This document shows positions 30,488 to 42,520 of a stretch of DNA of 64,000 nucleotides, one piece after another (the stretch's first letter is position 1; each line of letters opens with the position of its first letter). The stretch is from Epiperipatus broadwayi (lineage: Eukaryota; Onychophora; Udeonychophora; Euonychophora; Peripatidae): NCBI GenBank assembly GCA_028023455.1, contig JAQFVV010006208.1, positions 3,394,963 to 3,458,962 of the forward strand, given 5' to 3'. Under the pieces are notes generated by a model. It had not been told where the DNA came from, made no database searches, and worked only from the letters and a program-made list of their open reading frames with translations. The position numbers and the translations under genes are program-made.

Positions 30488-30981
30488 ATCTCCCACACAC
30501 ATATATAATCAGTGCCTGTCCATTAAAGTTTGAAGATTTGCTACTTTAATATAAATCAAGCAATGATTATATATGTGCATGGGAGATGATGATCAAGACC
30601 AATTGATGAGATGAAGTGAATAGCTGTAGGGAGCGTGAAAGTCTGACTTCAAATCCCTTCTAAATTACATTAAGCTTAGTATAAACAATAAACTTGTATA
30701 TAAATATTGCATATTCAGCCAGTATTCTGCCCATCCCTTTTCTGTGTATTTAAATGGGCGTATTAAGGTCCTATATGTGAGGGGTCAGAGTGACATAAAG
30801 TCAACATAGGTATGACAATAATATTGACATCAACAAGGGCTTTTACTGTTCCATCATCAGATTTTCAATGATATAGATGACTGCAAAGTTGGAGGGTGGA
30901 AAAGATTAAAGTCTGTCCATTAAAGTTTGAAGCCTTGCCATCTTGATATAAACTGAGCATTGATTATGTATGTGTATGGGA

Positions 30982-31042
30982 GATGATCTGTACCAACTGA
31001 TGAGTGTTAGTTCAGCATGAAATATGTATATTGGAGATCATT
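30982..31042 (+). ncRNA. Hammerhead ribozyme motif, family B, with compensatory change
   Basis: CUGAUGA, helix II GUGUUA/CAGCAU, GAAA, helix III AUA/UAU and the triplet AUA are present. Helix I distal part is GAUGAUC paired with GAUCAUU, against GAUAAUC/GAUUAUU in the copy at 7650: an A-U pair is replaced by G-C on both strands. The proximal part is CCAA/UUGG. Confidence 0.75.
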
Positions 31043-31150
31043 TATCTTTTTCATATTATGTGATCATATTATCGGTTGTATAAGATGGAGTGGATAGCTG
31101 TAGAAAGCTTTAAAGTCTGAGTTCAAATACCTTATAATTACATTACGTAC

Positions 31151-31589
31151 AGTATAGACAATATACTTGTAGTTAAATATTAAGAAATTTTTTTTATAAT
31201 TACTTCCCAAAAAGCTGAAACATAATGAGATTCTGTTTTTTTTAATAAAGAGAGAAATATCATTAACAAAAATAAACAAATGTTGAAACATGGTGGACAG
31301 CGAAATCCTTTCACCAATCTATCTTTTACCAACATCTGTATTACAAATGCAAAAGACACTACGTCAGATCCTATTATATTAAAAATAATGGCAATATATT
31401 AATTACAATGACTTTTGCCTATAATATTTAGCATAATGACAAAAGTGGTTCCTGGACCAATTTTTATAAGAGTAAAATATATATAAAAATTTAGTTATTT
31501 AATTAAATCGAAGGTGTACTCAACCTCCACTTGCATGACCTCTTGATCAACAAAACATATGATTATATATTTATTTATTTAGAGAGAGA
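31151..31589. other. AT-rich intergenic sequence, no gene seen
   Basis: The two short frames here are low complexity. Confidence 0.45.
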
Positions 31590-31810
31590 AAGGGTTTTAA
31601 TCTTTTTCACATGCACTTTAAATGTTTGTATAATAGCCAAACGATATAGTTTTGAATATAAAGGGACCTCTCAAACTTTAACACAAGATACAGACTTTAT
31701 AAAGATAAGAATGGCCATCTTATCTTTAACTTAAATTCTTAATTATATAGGCCAATCTGAAGTATCTTGATTTGAGAGTGTGGAGATGTTATTCTCTTCA
31801 CTTTTAAATC
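31590..31810 (+). repeat. Family D repeat
   Basis: cacatgcactttaaatg, gggacctctcaaac, then agataagaatggccatcttatctt (hairpin), tataggccaatctgaag and gagagtgtggag. Noncoding. Confidence 0.6.
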
Positions 31811-31957
31811 CACTATTTCTTTTCACAAATTTCTCTCTCTCTCTCTAATTATATACTTCGTATGTGCTTGATAAATAATCAGAACTTTACATTTATTTAT
31901 TTAATAATTTTCTGAATATAGAAGGTAAAACCTTTTAAAAGAAGATCAATGCCTGCA

Positions 31958-32867
31958 CACCTGGGTTTCTTTTTATGTGGTAGATACATTCCACAGAAAA
32001 CCTGTATAAAAAAAGACTTAACTTACCTTGAAAAAATTGGGATATGTTCCATAATTTTCAAAAATCGCATAAAACCAAAGTAACAAGATGAAATTACTTT
32101 AAAATTCACATAAAAAAAAACGAAATAAAGTATAACTAATAAAAAATTACAAATATTTGAAAAAAATTGATACAAGACCAAGCTTTTTTACTTTTTTTAT
32201 TAACTATTTAATTTTATTCAAAACAATATGTTTTTATGTGTAATTTATTTTACATTTTTTTCACACATATTTTAATCATTATCGCTATTTGACAATATGT
32301 GGGTTCGTTTGTGAACTGGTAAGAAATCAGATTCGTTACAAGAGGAAACACAAACAGCAGAATTAGCGCCAACTTCAGTCTCATGCTGTGTTAATGGTTT
32401 TCTGTTGATAATGTAATCAGTGATTAAACTTTGAGATGATGATTTTACTAATTATTTATGAAGCTCGCAATATCCAGACATACAACTATTTAGCTCTCAT
32501 TGGAATTTAAGAGCTCGTTTATAATTCGCGTCATTAACAAGAAAATGATTTTCCAATTGATTAGAAAATTGAAGACTTTCTTGAATTATTTTTGCTGTGA
32601 AATGAACAGGTTCCACTTCTGTTTTATTTATTTTTTTCTAAATCTTCTACGGTATCTAAATTTATTGCCAAACTTTTTTCCAACAGGCATTTAAAGTATG
32701 TAAAATTTAATGTGTGCATACAAAATGGGGAAATCCCGATTTTAAGTGAAATATGAACTTCTTTATCACATAAAAGAAAAACGCATAAAAAGATATTAAG
32801 AAGAAACATGAATCGCACAACTTCAAAATCGAATTTTAAAAAATCCACACAAAAAGAGACCCAGGTG
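31958..32867 (-). mobile_element. pogo/Tigger-like DNA transposon relic (910 bp)
   Basis: The ends are inverted repeats: cacctgggtttctttttatg at 31958-31977, and on the opposite strand from 32867 cacctgggtctctttttgtg. TA follows the right end (32868-32869); CA stands at the left, so the expected TA duplication is only half kept. On minus, 32292-32460 reads VKSSSQSLITDYI and continues to a stop at about 32292, like the QxxITDYF tail of Tigger transposases, with AATAAA-type signals after it. The N-terminal and catalytic parts are not recognisable. The transposase assignment is an inference. Confidence 0.55.
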
Positions 32868-33170
32868 TACTATGCATTATGAAAAATATGTTAATATTAA
32901 ATAAACAAAAATAAGTTACAGCTCCAGCTGTCTTATTTCACAAATCAAAAATCAAGTGTATCAATATTCCTTGAGAATATTCTAGGCTCATAATAATTAC
33001 CACTTGAGGTGAAACATCTCAATGAATAGAAATAGTCATGGCAAAAATCTTATGATATTAGCAAGCTAATTCATATGAATGCATCTAATATATATATATT
33101 ATTTCTAGTGATTGTATCTAAAAAAAAAATATTAATAGTTTTTTTATTTGAAAAAAAAAAAACTTTTACA
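32868..33170. other. AT-rich intergenic sequence, no gene seen
   Basis: No feature recognised. Confidence 0.45.
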
Positions 33171-33425
33171 AAATAATGAATAATATTTCTGTAGTGTAAT
33201 CTTCACTACACCACTCTCATACAAGATAGGGACTGGGTTTGATCCGCTTTTAACACTGTGGAAGAGTGTAATCATAAACATATGACCGAAGACATGTAAA
33301 AAGAATGTACGATCCCCAAGATGCACATTTCGTGCTCAACCAGCACTCATCAGTTGGTCCAGATCGCAATCTCTTACACACAACTTTATCACTGTTTAGT
33401 GTATATAGATATCAAATTATTATAT
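33171..33425 (-). repeat. Family B relative with hammerhead
   Basis: It contains a full minus hammerhead (33309-33370). Its far flank differs from typical family B (tgtagtgtaatcttcactac, cactctcatacaagatagg, also at 33545-33595), so this is a subfamily. The 33144-33326 frame is accidental. Confidence 0.65.
33309..33370 (-). ncRNA. Hammerhead ribozyme motif, divergent family B copy
   Basis: Core CUGAUGA and GAAA; helix II GUGCU/AGCAC closed by G-C at 10.1/11.1. Helix III is AUG/CAU instead of AUA/UAU, a paired change. The triplet is AUC. Helix I proximal is ACCA-A/UUGG with one mismatch, and the distal part is GCGAUC/GAUCGU instead of GAUAAUC/GAUUAUU, again paired. It is strong support that the structure, not just the sequence, has been kept. 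Confidence 0.8.
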
Positions 33426-33534
33426 TTTAATTACTGTCAAACTTACTGCCACACAACTTTGACACAAACCACTTAATGGAAGTATATTAATAATTTTTTA
33501 TTAGTCATTCATTAGGCTACAGATTATCCACTTA

Positions 33535-33790
33535 GTGAAGAATATTTCTGTAGAGTAATTTTCACTACACCACTCTCATGCAAGGTAGGGACTGGTTTTC
33601 TATCCACTTTTAACACCTTATGGAAGAATGTAATCATAAACTTATGACCAAAGACATGTGAAAAAGATATATGACTCTTTGGATACCTGTTTATGATTTC
33701 ATCCCTCTACAAGTTCCTACCTTGCATGACCGTGGTGTAGTGAAGATTACACTATGGAAATATTATTCATTATTGGACAATCTCTAGTCT
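33535..33790. repeat. Fold-back fragment of the same subfamily
   Basis: attttcactacaccac...catgcaaggtagg at 33556-33590 is mirrored at 33705-33765 (cctaccttgcatgac...gtgtagtgaagattac). The hammerhead region is not kept. Confidence 0.6.
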
Positions 33791-33954
33791 AACAAATGAC
33801 TAATAAAAATTATTAATTTCACAAAATACGTTTTTAACAAATCCTATTAAATTTTTATTATAATACATTAAATATACATCATAAAATGTGTCTCTTCTAT
33901 AATTTTTTATGTATAAGCATATATATTTTCAGTCTAATGGTAATTAAGTATATA

Positions 33955-36583
33955 CATTAGAACTGACATGTCAAACTTGGGCCATCGGCCACATGCAGTC
34001 CTCAATGTGATTTTTCATGGCCCCAGTTATGATGCTACGCAATAAAATGAAAACAGAACGATATGTTGCAAACAATAAATTAATTTTAAAAAACAAACTT
34101 TTATATTTAATTACATGAACTAAAATATATACAATAATTGTTGGCTACATACATAGTAATTTATAATTCTCGGTTACACATATAGCTAAATATTTTTGAT
34201 GACACACTTTTATGATGAAGCATTTGAGATATGACAAACAGCAAAGCTGGCAACATTAATAATGTGCTGCTGTGCTTCCGAGAACATAAATACATTCCAG
34301 CAAAACTTTAGTCAGCTATTCACGCCACTGCAGATGTTGGGTTTTTCTTAGAATTGTAACAAAAGGCAGTTGCACTAGCTTCTTTGTCCCAATCAGTGTA
34401 TTAAAAATTTATGGGTTGTTTTCTTTTATAACTCATTCAAAAAATGGAAGTAAATGTAGTTGTAATTTTTTTAATTTTTAAAATTTAAATCTAAAGCCCT
34501 ATTTTTATTACAGAAAATGCTACTTCCAACCCTAAATAAAAAACAAAAGATTGATGTCGAGGTAAGAAAATTTCAAGAAAGGTGGGAAATGAACTATTTT
34601 TGTGCGGAAGTGAACAATAAGATTACGTGCTTAATTTGCAAAGAAACAATTAGTGTTACTAAAGAATACAACACTAAACGAGACATAATAGTCCTAATCA
34701 CAAAGAACAATTTTCGTGCTTTGAAGCAAAAATAAAAGAAGAAAAATTAAAAACAATGAAGAATTCATTAAGGAGTCAGCAAGGAGTCTTACAAAATTCA
34801 AGAAAACGGATGAATCAGTACCAAGAGCTAGTTACGAAATAAGATATTTATTAGCAAAATATTTAAAATCATTCACCAATGGTTCTTTAATCAAGGAATA
34901 TATGATAAAAACTGCCAAATTTGTCTCTCCAGAAAAGGTACAGGCATTTTGAGACATCTCATTATCAAGAAATATGGTGGCAGGTAGAATTATACTGAAA
35001 TGGCAAATGACATCACTTCCAACTACAGGAAATATCTAACAAAATCCAGTTCTTTTCAACTGCAATTGATGAAAGCATGGATATAAGAGATGTTGCACAA
35101 GTTACTGTTTTTTATCATGGTTGCGATAATAACACGAGGATCACCGAAGAATTGTTGGAATTCATCCCTCTTCACAGAACAATGACTGGTGAAGACATTT
35201 TTGATGCTATATGGAGTATTTTAGAAAAATTTAACTTACCTCTTGATAAGCTTGTTTCTGTGACAACTACAGCACTAAATCGATGACAGGTGAAACTAAA
35301 AGTTTTGTGTCATGACTGACAAGGAAATTACAAGATGAATATCCAGATAAACCAAAAATCAAAGCATTTCATTGCCTTATTCATCAACAAGTTCTCTGTT
35401 TAAAATTATTAAAAATGGACCAAGTATTTGAAACTGTTACAAAGATAGTCAACTTTATTAGATCGAGAGCATTTAACCATCACCAATTTACTTCGTTCCT
35501 TAAAGATTTAGAATCCAAATTCGAATATCTTCCTTATTACACAGAAGTTTGTTGGTTGTCCTGCACAATGTCCTAAAGAGCTTCTATCTGCTTTTGGAGG
35601 AAATATTTTTTGAAATGAATAATAAAAACAACGAAAATATATCGGTTATAAAAGATCCATTGTAGGTAGAAGATCTAGCATTTTTAACAGATATTACAGG
35701 CCATCTGAATAATCTTAATATTACATTGCAAGGTAAAGATCAATTGATAACGAACATGTACGATGCACTTGCAAGCTTTGTACAAAAACTGAATTTGTTT
35801 TAAAATCTTTGTAAAAGAAACGTTTTGACATATTTTCCTATGTGTGATCAATTAAAAGCACAAAATCAAAGTTGCTCCTTTTCACAATACTCTGCAAAAA
35901 TTGAAAAAATAAAAACAAATTCAATAAACGTTTTGATGATTTCAAGGAGTTAGAAGAGATTTTTTCTCTTTTCAGTGAACCTTTTGCCTTTGAAGTCGAA
36001 AAGGCTCCAATTTCAATACAACTGGAATTAACTGATTTTCAAAATGATTCAATTTTAAAAAATAACTATCGAGAAGTAGGAACTCCCAATACATTCCTAT
36101 TTAGGTGAAAGATACTCGGAAATTAAAAAATCTGCTGCATAAATTTCAGTTTTTTTTGGAAGTACATACTTATGTGAGCGATTATTTTCATGCATGAAAT
36201 TAAATAAAACAGCTTACAGATCAAGATTAACTGATAAACATCTATCTGCCATAATGAAAATTGTTTGTTCTCAATCTTTGAATCCAGATGTTGGAATAGG
36301 AGGAAAGCGCTGGCAAGTTTCCGGTAAAAACAATAAATTGTAGTTTTATAAATATGTAATAAAATAAATGATTAAATAAAAGCAATACTATATCAATTGT
36401 ATATTATTGAACTGAATTCACTAAACTACATAATATGCTTTAATTACCCCACCTATATTCCTGCATTCTCACTTGAAAATAAAATTTTAAGAAAATTTGT
36501 AAGTATGATGTGGCCCGCAAGAATCTTACCAGTCGCATTAAATGGCCAGTTGTTTGAATGAGTTTGACACACCTGCATTAGAA
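33955..36583 (+). mobile_element. hAT transposon with terminal repeats and 8-bp target duplication
   Basis: The element 33963-36575 (2613 bp) starts ctgacatgtcaaact and ends (reverse complement) caggtgtgtcaaact, matching at 11 of 15. An exact 8-bp duplication, cattagaa, lies at 33955-33962 and 36576-36583. Subterminal ggccacatg and gtggcccgc blocks also mirror each other. It encodes the broken transposase listed separately. Confidence 0.93.
34517..36345 (+). pseudogene. hAT transposase, ZBED5/GTF2IRD2-like, broken
   Basis: The frame opens with MLLPTLNKKQKID, FQERWEMNYFCAEV and CLICKE (the BED-like zinc site) to 34735. Pieces in shifted frames continue; 35065-35286 reads AIDESMDIRDVAQ, VTEELLEF-like, TGEDIFDAI and KLVSVTT, which holds the catalytic DES aspartate of hAT enzymes. 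The 3' end near 36150-36300 has FGSTYLCERLFS, LNKTAYRSRLTDKHL, the hATC dimerisation domain. At least six frameshifts or stops break it, so it cannot make an active enzyme. Similar genes exist widely in animals. Confidence 0.88.
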
Positions 36584-38090
36584 ATAGTAATTCACTCTTA
36601 TTTGTTCTCTTTTAGAAGCTGATATGTAAACTATTTTATATTCCTTTTATACCATACAGGCTAATAACTTAGAGATTCAAAAATTCCCCGATGCTTCGCT
36701 CTCAAGCCAACTTGTATATGTCTTAATGAAGATACTAATAAAAAACAGAAAGTCATAAGATGCTTTGATAATAGTTTAATATATTAACTAATTGTTAATC
36801 CTTCAAGATAATTATATGCAGGTATATACAGGTATGCTTGTGTATAAAAAATCCAACGAACAGCTTGATTTTAAATAAATAATCACTATGTGGGGCAAAG
36901 GCCTCCCCTTCCACAAATTCGGTTCCAAAAAAATTCATACTTCTAAATTGTTTTTCTTTATTATTTACTATTAAATCTTTATTTAGGATTTTTTTTTTTT
37001 TACAAATATTACTAATAAATGGTTTTTGGCTTTCTGCACTATATATGCATACAATGTATTATTTTCCAGAAGCAAATCTCTTTATCTAAGTAATATAACT
37101 GTAATAATAACTAATCATCATCACCAGCCTCAGTTTGCCAACCTTTTGGTACAACCTAGCATTTATAACAATGCTACGAACTTTAATAGAAATCTGTTAA
37201 CTAGAACAGCCTAACGAAACAAAAATAAAATATTTCCAAACGTACATTTAAAAAAAGGTACTAGTATGGTCTTTAAGTAGTCTACTACAGAGCCAAGGTC
37301 TCTCCAACACTTCTCCGTAGAGGAATAGCGGAGGAGAAAGAATGATATTCATTGGAATGGCCAATTGTTAGGTAGTTTAAGCAATTTTCTAGTCTTATTC
37401 TCCCTCTAGTTTAACATAATTATGTATTTACATACGACCGATAGTGGTGTTTAACTATGCAGATTGTAGGCATAGCTTCATGCTCTATTATTACACCAAG
37501 AGTTCTATTTTATATATATATAGTCTAATAAGGTCCTCCCCCCTTCCCTCAAAAAAAAAAAAAGGTCTAAATTGTTGGCTCAACTGTTACATGCTGGCTT
37601 GTTGAGTAAAGATATTTTTTCATTCACAAATGTAGCACTAATATTTATAAAATAATGATTGCTGGATTTTTCATGCAGTTTTCATATTCTACTGTCACTA
37701 TAATGTTTCCTAAACTAATTGTTAGTGTAAAAGGAAGAAACCCCTAAGATAGCCTGGATAATTTCGTATAATGCCTCATATAATAAACACATATACACAC
37801 ACTTAATTTGATTATATACATATATATTTGTTTTAAATAAAAATTTTCTTAATTTTTAATATGGGAACAAATGTTATGCATCACGATTATGCATGCCGCA
37901 TATCACAATAATGGTACTGGTTGAGTGAATGATAGCTGCCATGCTTTTCACTTTTCCTGTACGGACACAAATCCTCCCATAAGTGGATGTTTATATTATT
38001 TAGTAATTCTCTTTATTTATGTTTCTTTTTCATTAACAGTACATGTGTGTTAAATTTTCTATTATGTTAATTATAAATTTATTAAACGCA
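36584..38090. other. AT-rich intergenic sequence, no gene seen
   Basis: A GC-richer strip at 37265-37400 and (TA)n at 37516-37526 were noted. No coding signal. Confidence 0.5.
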
Positions 38091-38094
38091 CATT

Positions 38095-38335
38095 GATTAC
38101 GTAAGCAATATTTACCGAGGCTGTGACCTCGAGAATATGCGTGTAAAATGCGATAGTAGGGACCTCTACAGGGGTTTAACCACAAGCTACACACCTATTT
38201 AAATACAAAGTAGGTTGAAGTAAAGAAGGGTTCCCCTCTTTTCTTGCATAGCGTAAGCTTGTGGTTAAACACCTGTAGAGGTCCCTACTATCGCATTTTA
38301 CAGCCTCGGTAAATATTATTACGTTAATGAAAAAT
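38095..38335. repeat. Family D/E fold-back element
   Basis: attacgtaagcaatatttac...gatagtagggacctctacag at 38097-38170 is mirrored at 38265-38327. The centre carries the taggttgaagtaaagaagg block also seen at 50280-50310 and 50640-50660. Confidence 0.75.
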
Positions 38336-38394
38336 AAACTGCTCCAGAACGTTTCCACATGTGGAAATTGAGAAAATATGTTACAAGCATATAT

Positions 38395-38720
38395 ATTCAA
38401 AACAAAACAACACTCTCCATATAGTAGTGCCATCTTGTGCTAACAAGAGCAATCAATGGATGCCAGAAGGCTTGTGCATAAAATCCCTATCTAGTGCCTT
38501 GCTCTTGTTAGCACAAGATGGTTTCTGGCTTGTGGCCTTCATCAGTGAGGAGCCTTGGATCTGAGAGCACTGCACCTAGATCTTAGCATAAAATCCCTAT
38601 CTAGTGCCTTGCTCTTGTTAGCACAAGATGGCACTACTATATGGAGAGTGTTGTTTTGTTTTGAATTGTTTAATAACAATTATTGTGCTAGTATGAGATA
38701 GTGATCATGTGATGTTTAGT
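38395..38720. repeat. Rearranged family A element
   Basis: Outer arms (aacaaaacaacactctccat at 38401 and its complement at about 38636-38660) enclose a patchwork. The segment cataaaatccctatctagtg-ccttgctcttgttagc occurs twice (38477-38520 and 38586-38630), with a single CTGATGA...GAAAC half on minus between them (about 38521-38556). It looks like template switching during copying. The frames 38176-38433 and 38361-38564 are accidental. Confidence 0.7.
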
Positions 38721-39104
38721 GGTTTAAGCATATATATTATAAACAAGAATTTACAGTGCTATATATTCTATATGTAATATTTTGGGGTTAACCCTTTGCA
38801 TCTGTGTTATATATAATTAATGTGCCCCACAATATCAGCACATGACAATAAATTTCAAAAGCAAAAAAGAAACATCTTCATCTTCTGTAGAAAAGCAGTA
38901 AAAACGGCCTTCACTAGAAAGAATGAATCTTCAATCAACCAAAAACTTATTTCCAAAATATTTTAAGATCGGATTGACATATATATGTGGCAAATATGAA
39001 ATTTCTTTCATTTTTAATCTTAACAATGGTGATTAAATAAGATATCAACAATGATGATTAAATACAAATATTATGTAATGCATAAGAGTTGAATCTTCAT
39101 TCAG
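38721..39104. other. Intergenic sequence, no gene seen
   Basis: A short direct repeat aatggtgattaaataagata / aatgatgattaaatacaaat lies at 39026-39068. Nothing else. Confidence 0.45.
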
Positions 39105-39240
39105 AAAATTTTCACAAATATCATACCATTTACCACTTTCTTAAACACTTTATCAATACTCTTTATTTATATTAAAACTTACAGTTTCGACTGTCCTGCA
39201 GTCATCATCAGAGCTGCAATATTCAAATATATAACTATAT
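39105..39240 (-). repeat. Penelope-type repeat end with CTGATGA...GAAAC motif
   Basis: The minus strand has CTGATGA, T, GACTG-cagga-CAGTC, GAAAC, then tgtaagttttaatataaata and aaagtgtttaagaaagtgg. The same order occurs on plus at 54847-54945 and a piece on minus at 63005-63075. It resembles the 3' ends of Penelope and some LINE/SINE elements. One extra base separates CTGATGA from the stem, so it is not a canonical hammerhead. Confidence 0.5.
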
Positions 39241-40495
39241 AATTAATACCCTTATACACATATTCATATACATAATTAAATACACAAAATCACTGTTAAG
39301 ATTAAAAATAAAGTTCCATACTTGCCAGATATATATGTCAATCAGGTTAAAAAATATTCAGAAATAAATTTCTGATTGATTAAAAATCCATCCCTTCTAG
39401 TGAAAGAGTTAAAAGATGAAGGTAAAGAGCTATCTCTTTTGCCTTCAAAATTTATTACCATCTTCTGATGCTGGATGAAACATTAATTAGATATAAACAT
39501 TGTAATATTGTAAACAGTAACCAAGTCAGATATTACAAGTTTCATAAAAGGAATGGGGAAATGAGAATTCTTTTTTCGTGTTTTTTTTTTAAAAAATAAT
39601 AAATATTAACATTATTAAATGTGTTACATTTTTTAAGTAGTAATAACAAAATTCCATACATTTTAAATAAAAATGCAAATATTTTTAGATTGTTAAGAGT
39701 AGTTGTAAAAGAGAGAAAATATATCAAAAAATAGCAAAATAATTTATTTATCTATTACTTTATCACTTTATATAAGAGATAAATAAGTAAAATTTAAAAT
39801 AATTTTGCCAGTTTTTTTTTAAACAAAAGAAAGAAAAATAAGATTTTAATATTTTATACAGAGTGCTGTTTTTAAATGATTAAAGTTGACTTTATTTCTT
39901 CCCTCTCTCTAAAACAAAATCTAATGTTTTTCAAATTAAAGTATAATTATAGGATTATTTATTTCTAATAATTAAAAAGCAAAAATAAATAAATAATTAC
40001 AGAGTATTTTTTTCAATAGTTAGGGTATGATTGGAATTTTTTTAATTAATTAAAAATAAAAGATAAATAATCTTTTTGTAAAAATTGCATCACATTGTTA
40101 GAGGTTGATGCTATCATTTCTAAAATAGTGTGATTGAATGAATCAGGAGCACTGTGCTAAAAATAAGATAGAGGGTGGGTAGATTAAAGCATTAGATTTC
40201 AGTGTCTAGTCAAGAACAGTCAGTTTTCATCCAGCATGAGAAGTAAATTGCAATAGCATCTCAACTGTGAAGAGAACAGTGAGAAGTTAAGCATGTAGGT
40301 TGATGTAAGACTAGCATCTGTTAAAAATATTTTTTGAAATGGATTTGAAGAAAACCACATGCTAAGCATTAGCGAAAAGCTGAGCACCACCAAACCTAAC
40401 CACGCAACCTGTTTCATTAAAACAAAATGTAGAATATCCCTGGGAAAACTTTGTGACAAACCTTATGTATCCATCCCAAATCATGACTGTCTCAT
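39241..40495. other. AT-rich intergenic sequence, no gene seen
   Basis: The frames 39542-39727 and 40220-40459 have no recognisable motif. Confidence 0.45.
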
Positions 40496-40499
40496 CCTG

Positions 40500-40725
40500 T
40501 GCGTACATGACCTGAAAATCTGTGTTCATATGAAAATTATTATATAATGAATAAATTCATTCTGCTAAACTGACCTGGAAATGTTAATATCACAATTATA
40601 TTGTATAATGGATAAATTCAGCCAGTGTTAACCTGACCTGGATATCTGTTAATATAAAAATTACTATACTGTATAAATACAGTCTGTGCTAATGTGAACT
40701 GGAAACCTGTATTAATCGGAAACTT
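40500..40725 (+). repeat. Minisatellite, about 62-68 bp unit, three diverged copies
   Basis: The units share aattattatataatg-ataaattca, then tgctaaactgacctgga and tgttaatat. Copies start near 40536, 40596 and 40665; a partial unit (gacctgaaaatctgtgttca) precedes them. Confidence 0.7.
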
Positions 40726-42439
40726 ATTGATTTCAATTAAAAACTTAAAGCTACAAAAGAAGGGGAAAATTTTAATGAAAATAGTGGATATGTAATTAGT
40801 GCTAATCTATCCTGGAAATTACTATTGTAACTTTAAAATGAACATTTGAAGAAACTGGAAGAAAAACTAATCTGAAAAGACACAGAAATACTAACTACAA
40901 AAGGACTAAAAGAATAAAATCCATGGTAAAATAAAATACAGCTGATATGCATATCTTTATTTATACATTTTAATTTATATATCTATATTTGCAAATAATT
41001 GTTTTACTAACAGTAATGATTGATAGTAAGTTTTTTTCCTTGAAACATTTTTTAAATTGTATGTTCCCCTTAAAATGTTAAAAAGTATGGGATCTTTCTA
41101 TTTTTATAAGGGAAAGGTTTTAGCTAATATTAAGTTTTATTTTTTTAATCTTTATTGTGCATTGTATGTTTTTAGATTTAATTATTAAAAAAGGAGAAGT
41201 TTTAGTTAATTTTAAATTATTTTATCTTTTATTGTGAAATGTTGTTTTTCAATTTTAATCATTAAAAAAGAAAATAACTCTGCTGAAGTAAATCTTAATA
41301 AGAATAAACAGGTTAATCTTACTTGCAATATGAAATAATATATATTTTTAATATAAAATGTGTTAGATTTGGAATTGTCATATTATTATATCTTATAAAT
41401 TTTATTTATTATTGGTTAACTTTATTGAATAATTATTAAAAATAATACTGTTAATGTCTTTACTCCTCCAGCTATCAGTTCTATGGATTGGCAGTGTGTA
41501 ACTTGTTCATTGTAACATTGTGTTGTAAGGGATTTGTAAATGATCCCAATAAAGACTTTAAATTAAGATAGATTGAACATATACATTTATATTTTATCTT
41601 ATTCACCTTTTATCTTTTTCAGTCACAATTTAGGGTCCTTACAATCCTAAATTAGCTCTAGAGCCATAACATACATATTTATAGTACATGTTTATGTTTG
41701 AACATCCATATAAATGGTTTGCTTGATTCATGAAGGTAAAAACCACCTTTAAAGTCCATTATATAGGTTGGAAATTAGTTTATAGTTGACCTATACAGTA
41801 ATGGTACCATATGACCACAGTATTGATGATGATCAGCATGTATTATGATTCCATTATTTCTTTTATGATTACAAGATACTTTAGCATTGAAATATGTGCC
41901 TGCTGATGATTGGTTTTATATTATGCCCTAAATTTGGCATTGGCTAGATAATTAGCCTACATGACTATTGAGTATTCCTGTTTAATGTTAGTAATGTAAC
42001 TTACTATTATTATAACTGCTTAATTTATTCTATGCTGAAGCTCATTTTATATCTGTTGATGACTATTCATTGATAAAATTAATTCAGTGAGACTGTGAAT
42101 ACTCAGTGGGATGATGGTCATTTCCCATAATCTCATGATTACCTCTACACTTGTACCACACAATATATTAGTACAATTTGAACTACAAGAATCAAATTCT
42201 CTATACTTACAGCTTTGACAGAATTCATTTAAATAAATATATGATTATTTCTAATCATTTATTACACTGGATATTGTTATATCAGGTAATGGATTATGTA
42301 TGTTTTTATTGCCCACATGCACCTAACATCATTAACCCAGTGTAACTCTATTTCATGGGTATTATCTTTTTTGGATATACTTAGAACTTCTGTTCTACCA
42401 CCACATTCTTGAAAGATATGTTTAAAGACAGCTGAAAAA
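40726..42439. other. AT-rich intergenic sequence, no gene seen
   Basis: No frame or known repeat was found across this stretch. Confidence 0.5.
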
Positions 42440-42520
42440 AATAAATGACTCTCACAAAATACATTTTATGCTAAAACCCAGTACTTTTCAATTGGCCCAG
42501 GTCATATTAATCTTCCATTT
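42440..42520 (-). repeat. Strongly decayed family B fragment
   Basis: Only the outline remains (acccagtac..., attggcccagg, catattaatcttcc). The catalytic core is lost. Confidence 0.4.

Larger units (their letters stand above)
30355..31150. mobile_element. Family B element: inverted arm plus head-to-tail dimer
   Basis: The left inverted arm (30358-30500) carries a minus hammerhead. The middle carries a truncated plus motif (UUGAUGAG at 30603-30610, helix II lost), and a second plus motif follows at 30982-31042, 394 bp further on. The segment between them (gtatgtgaggggtcag-like, ccatcatcagattttcaat, gtccattaaagtttgaa) is the family B body, also seen at 42840-43120 and 61437-61675. Confidence 0.75.
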
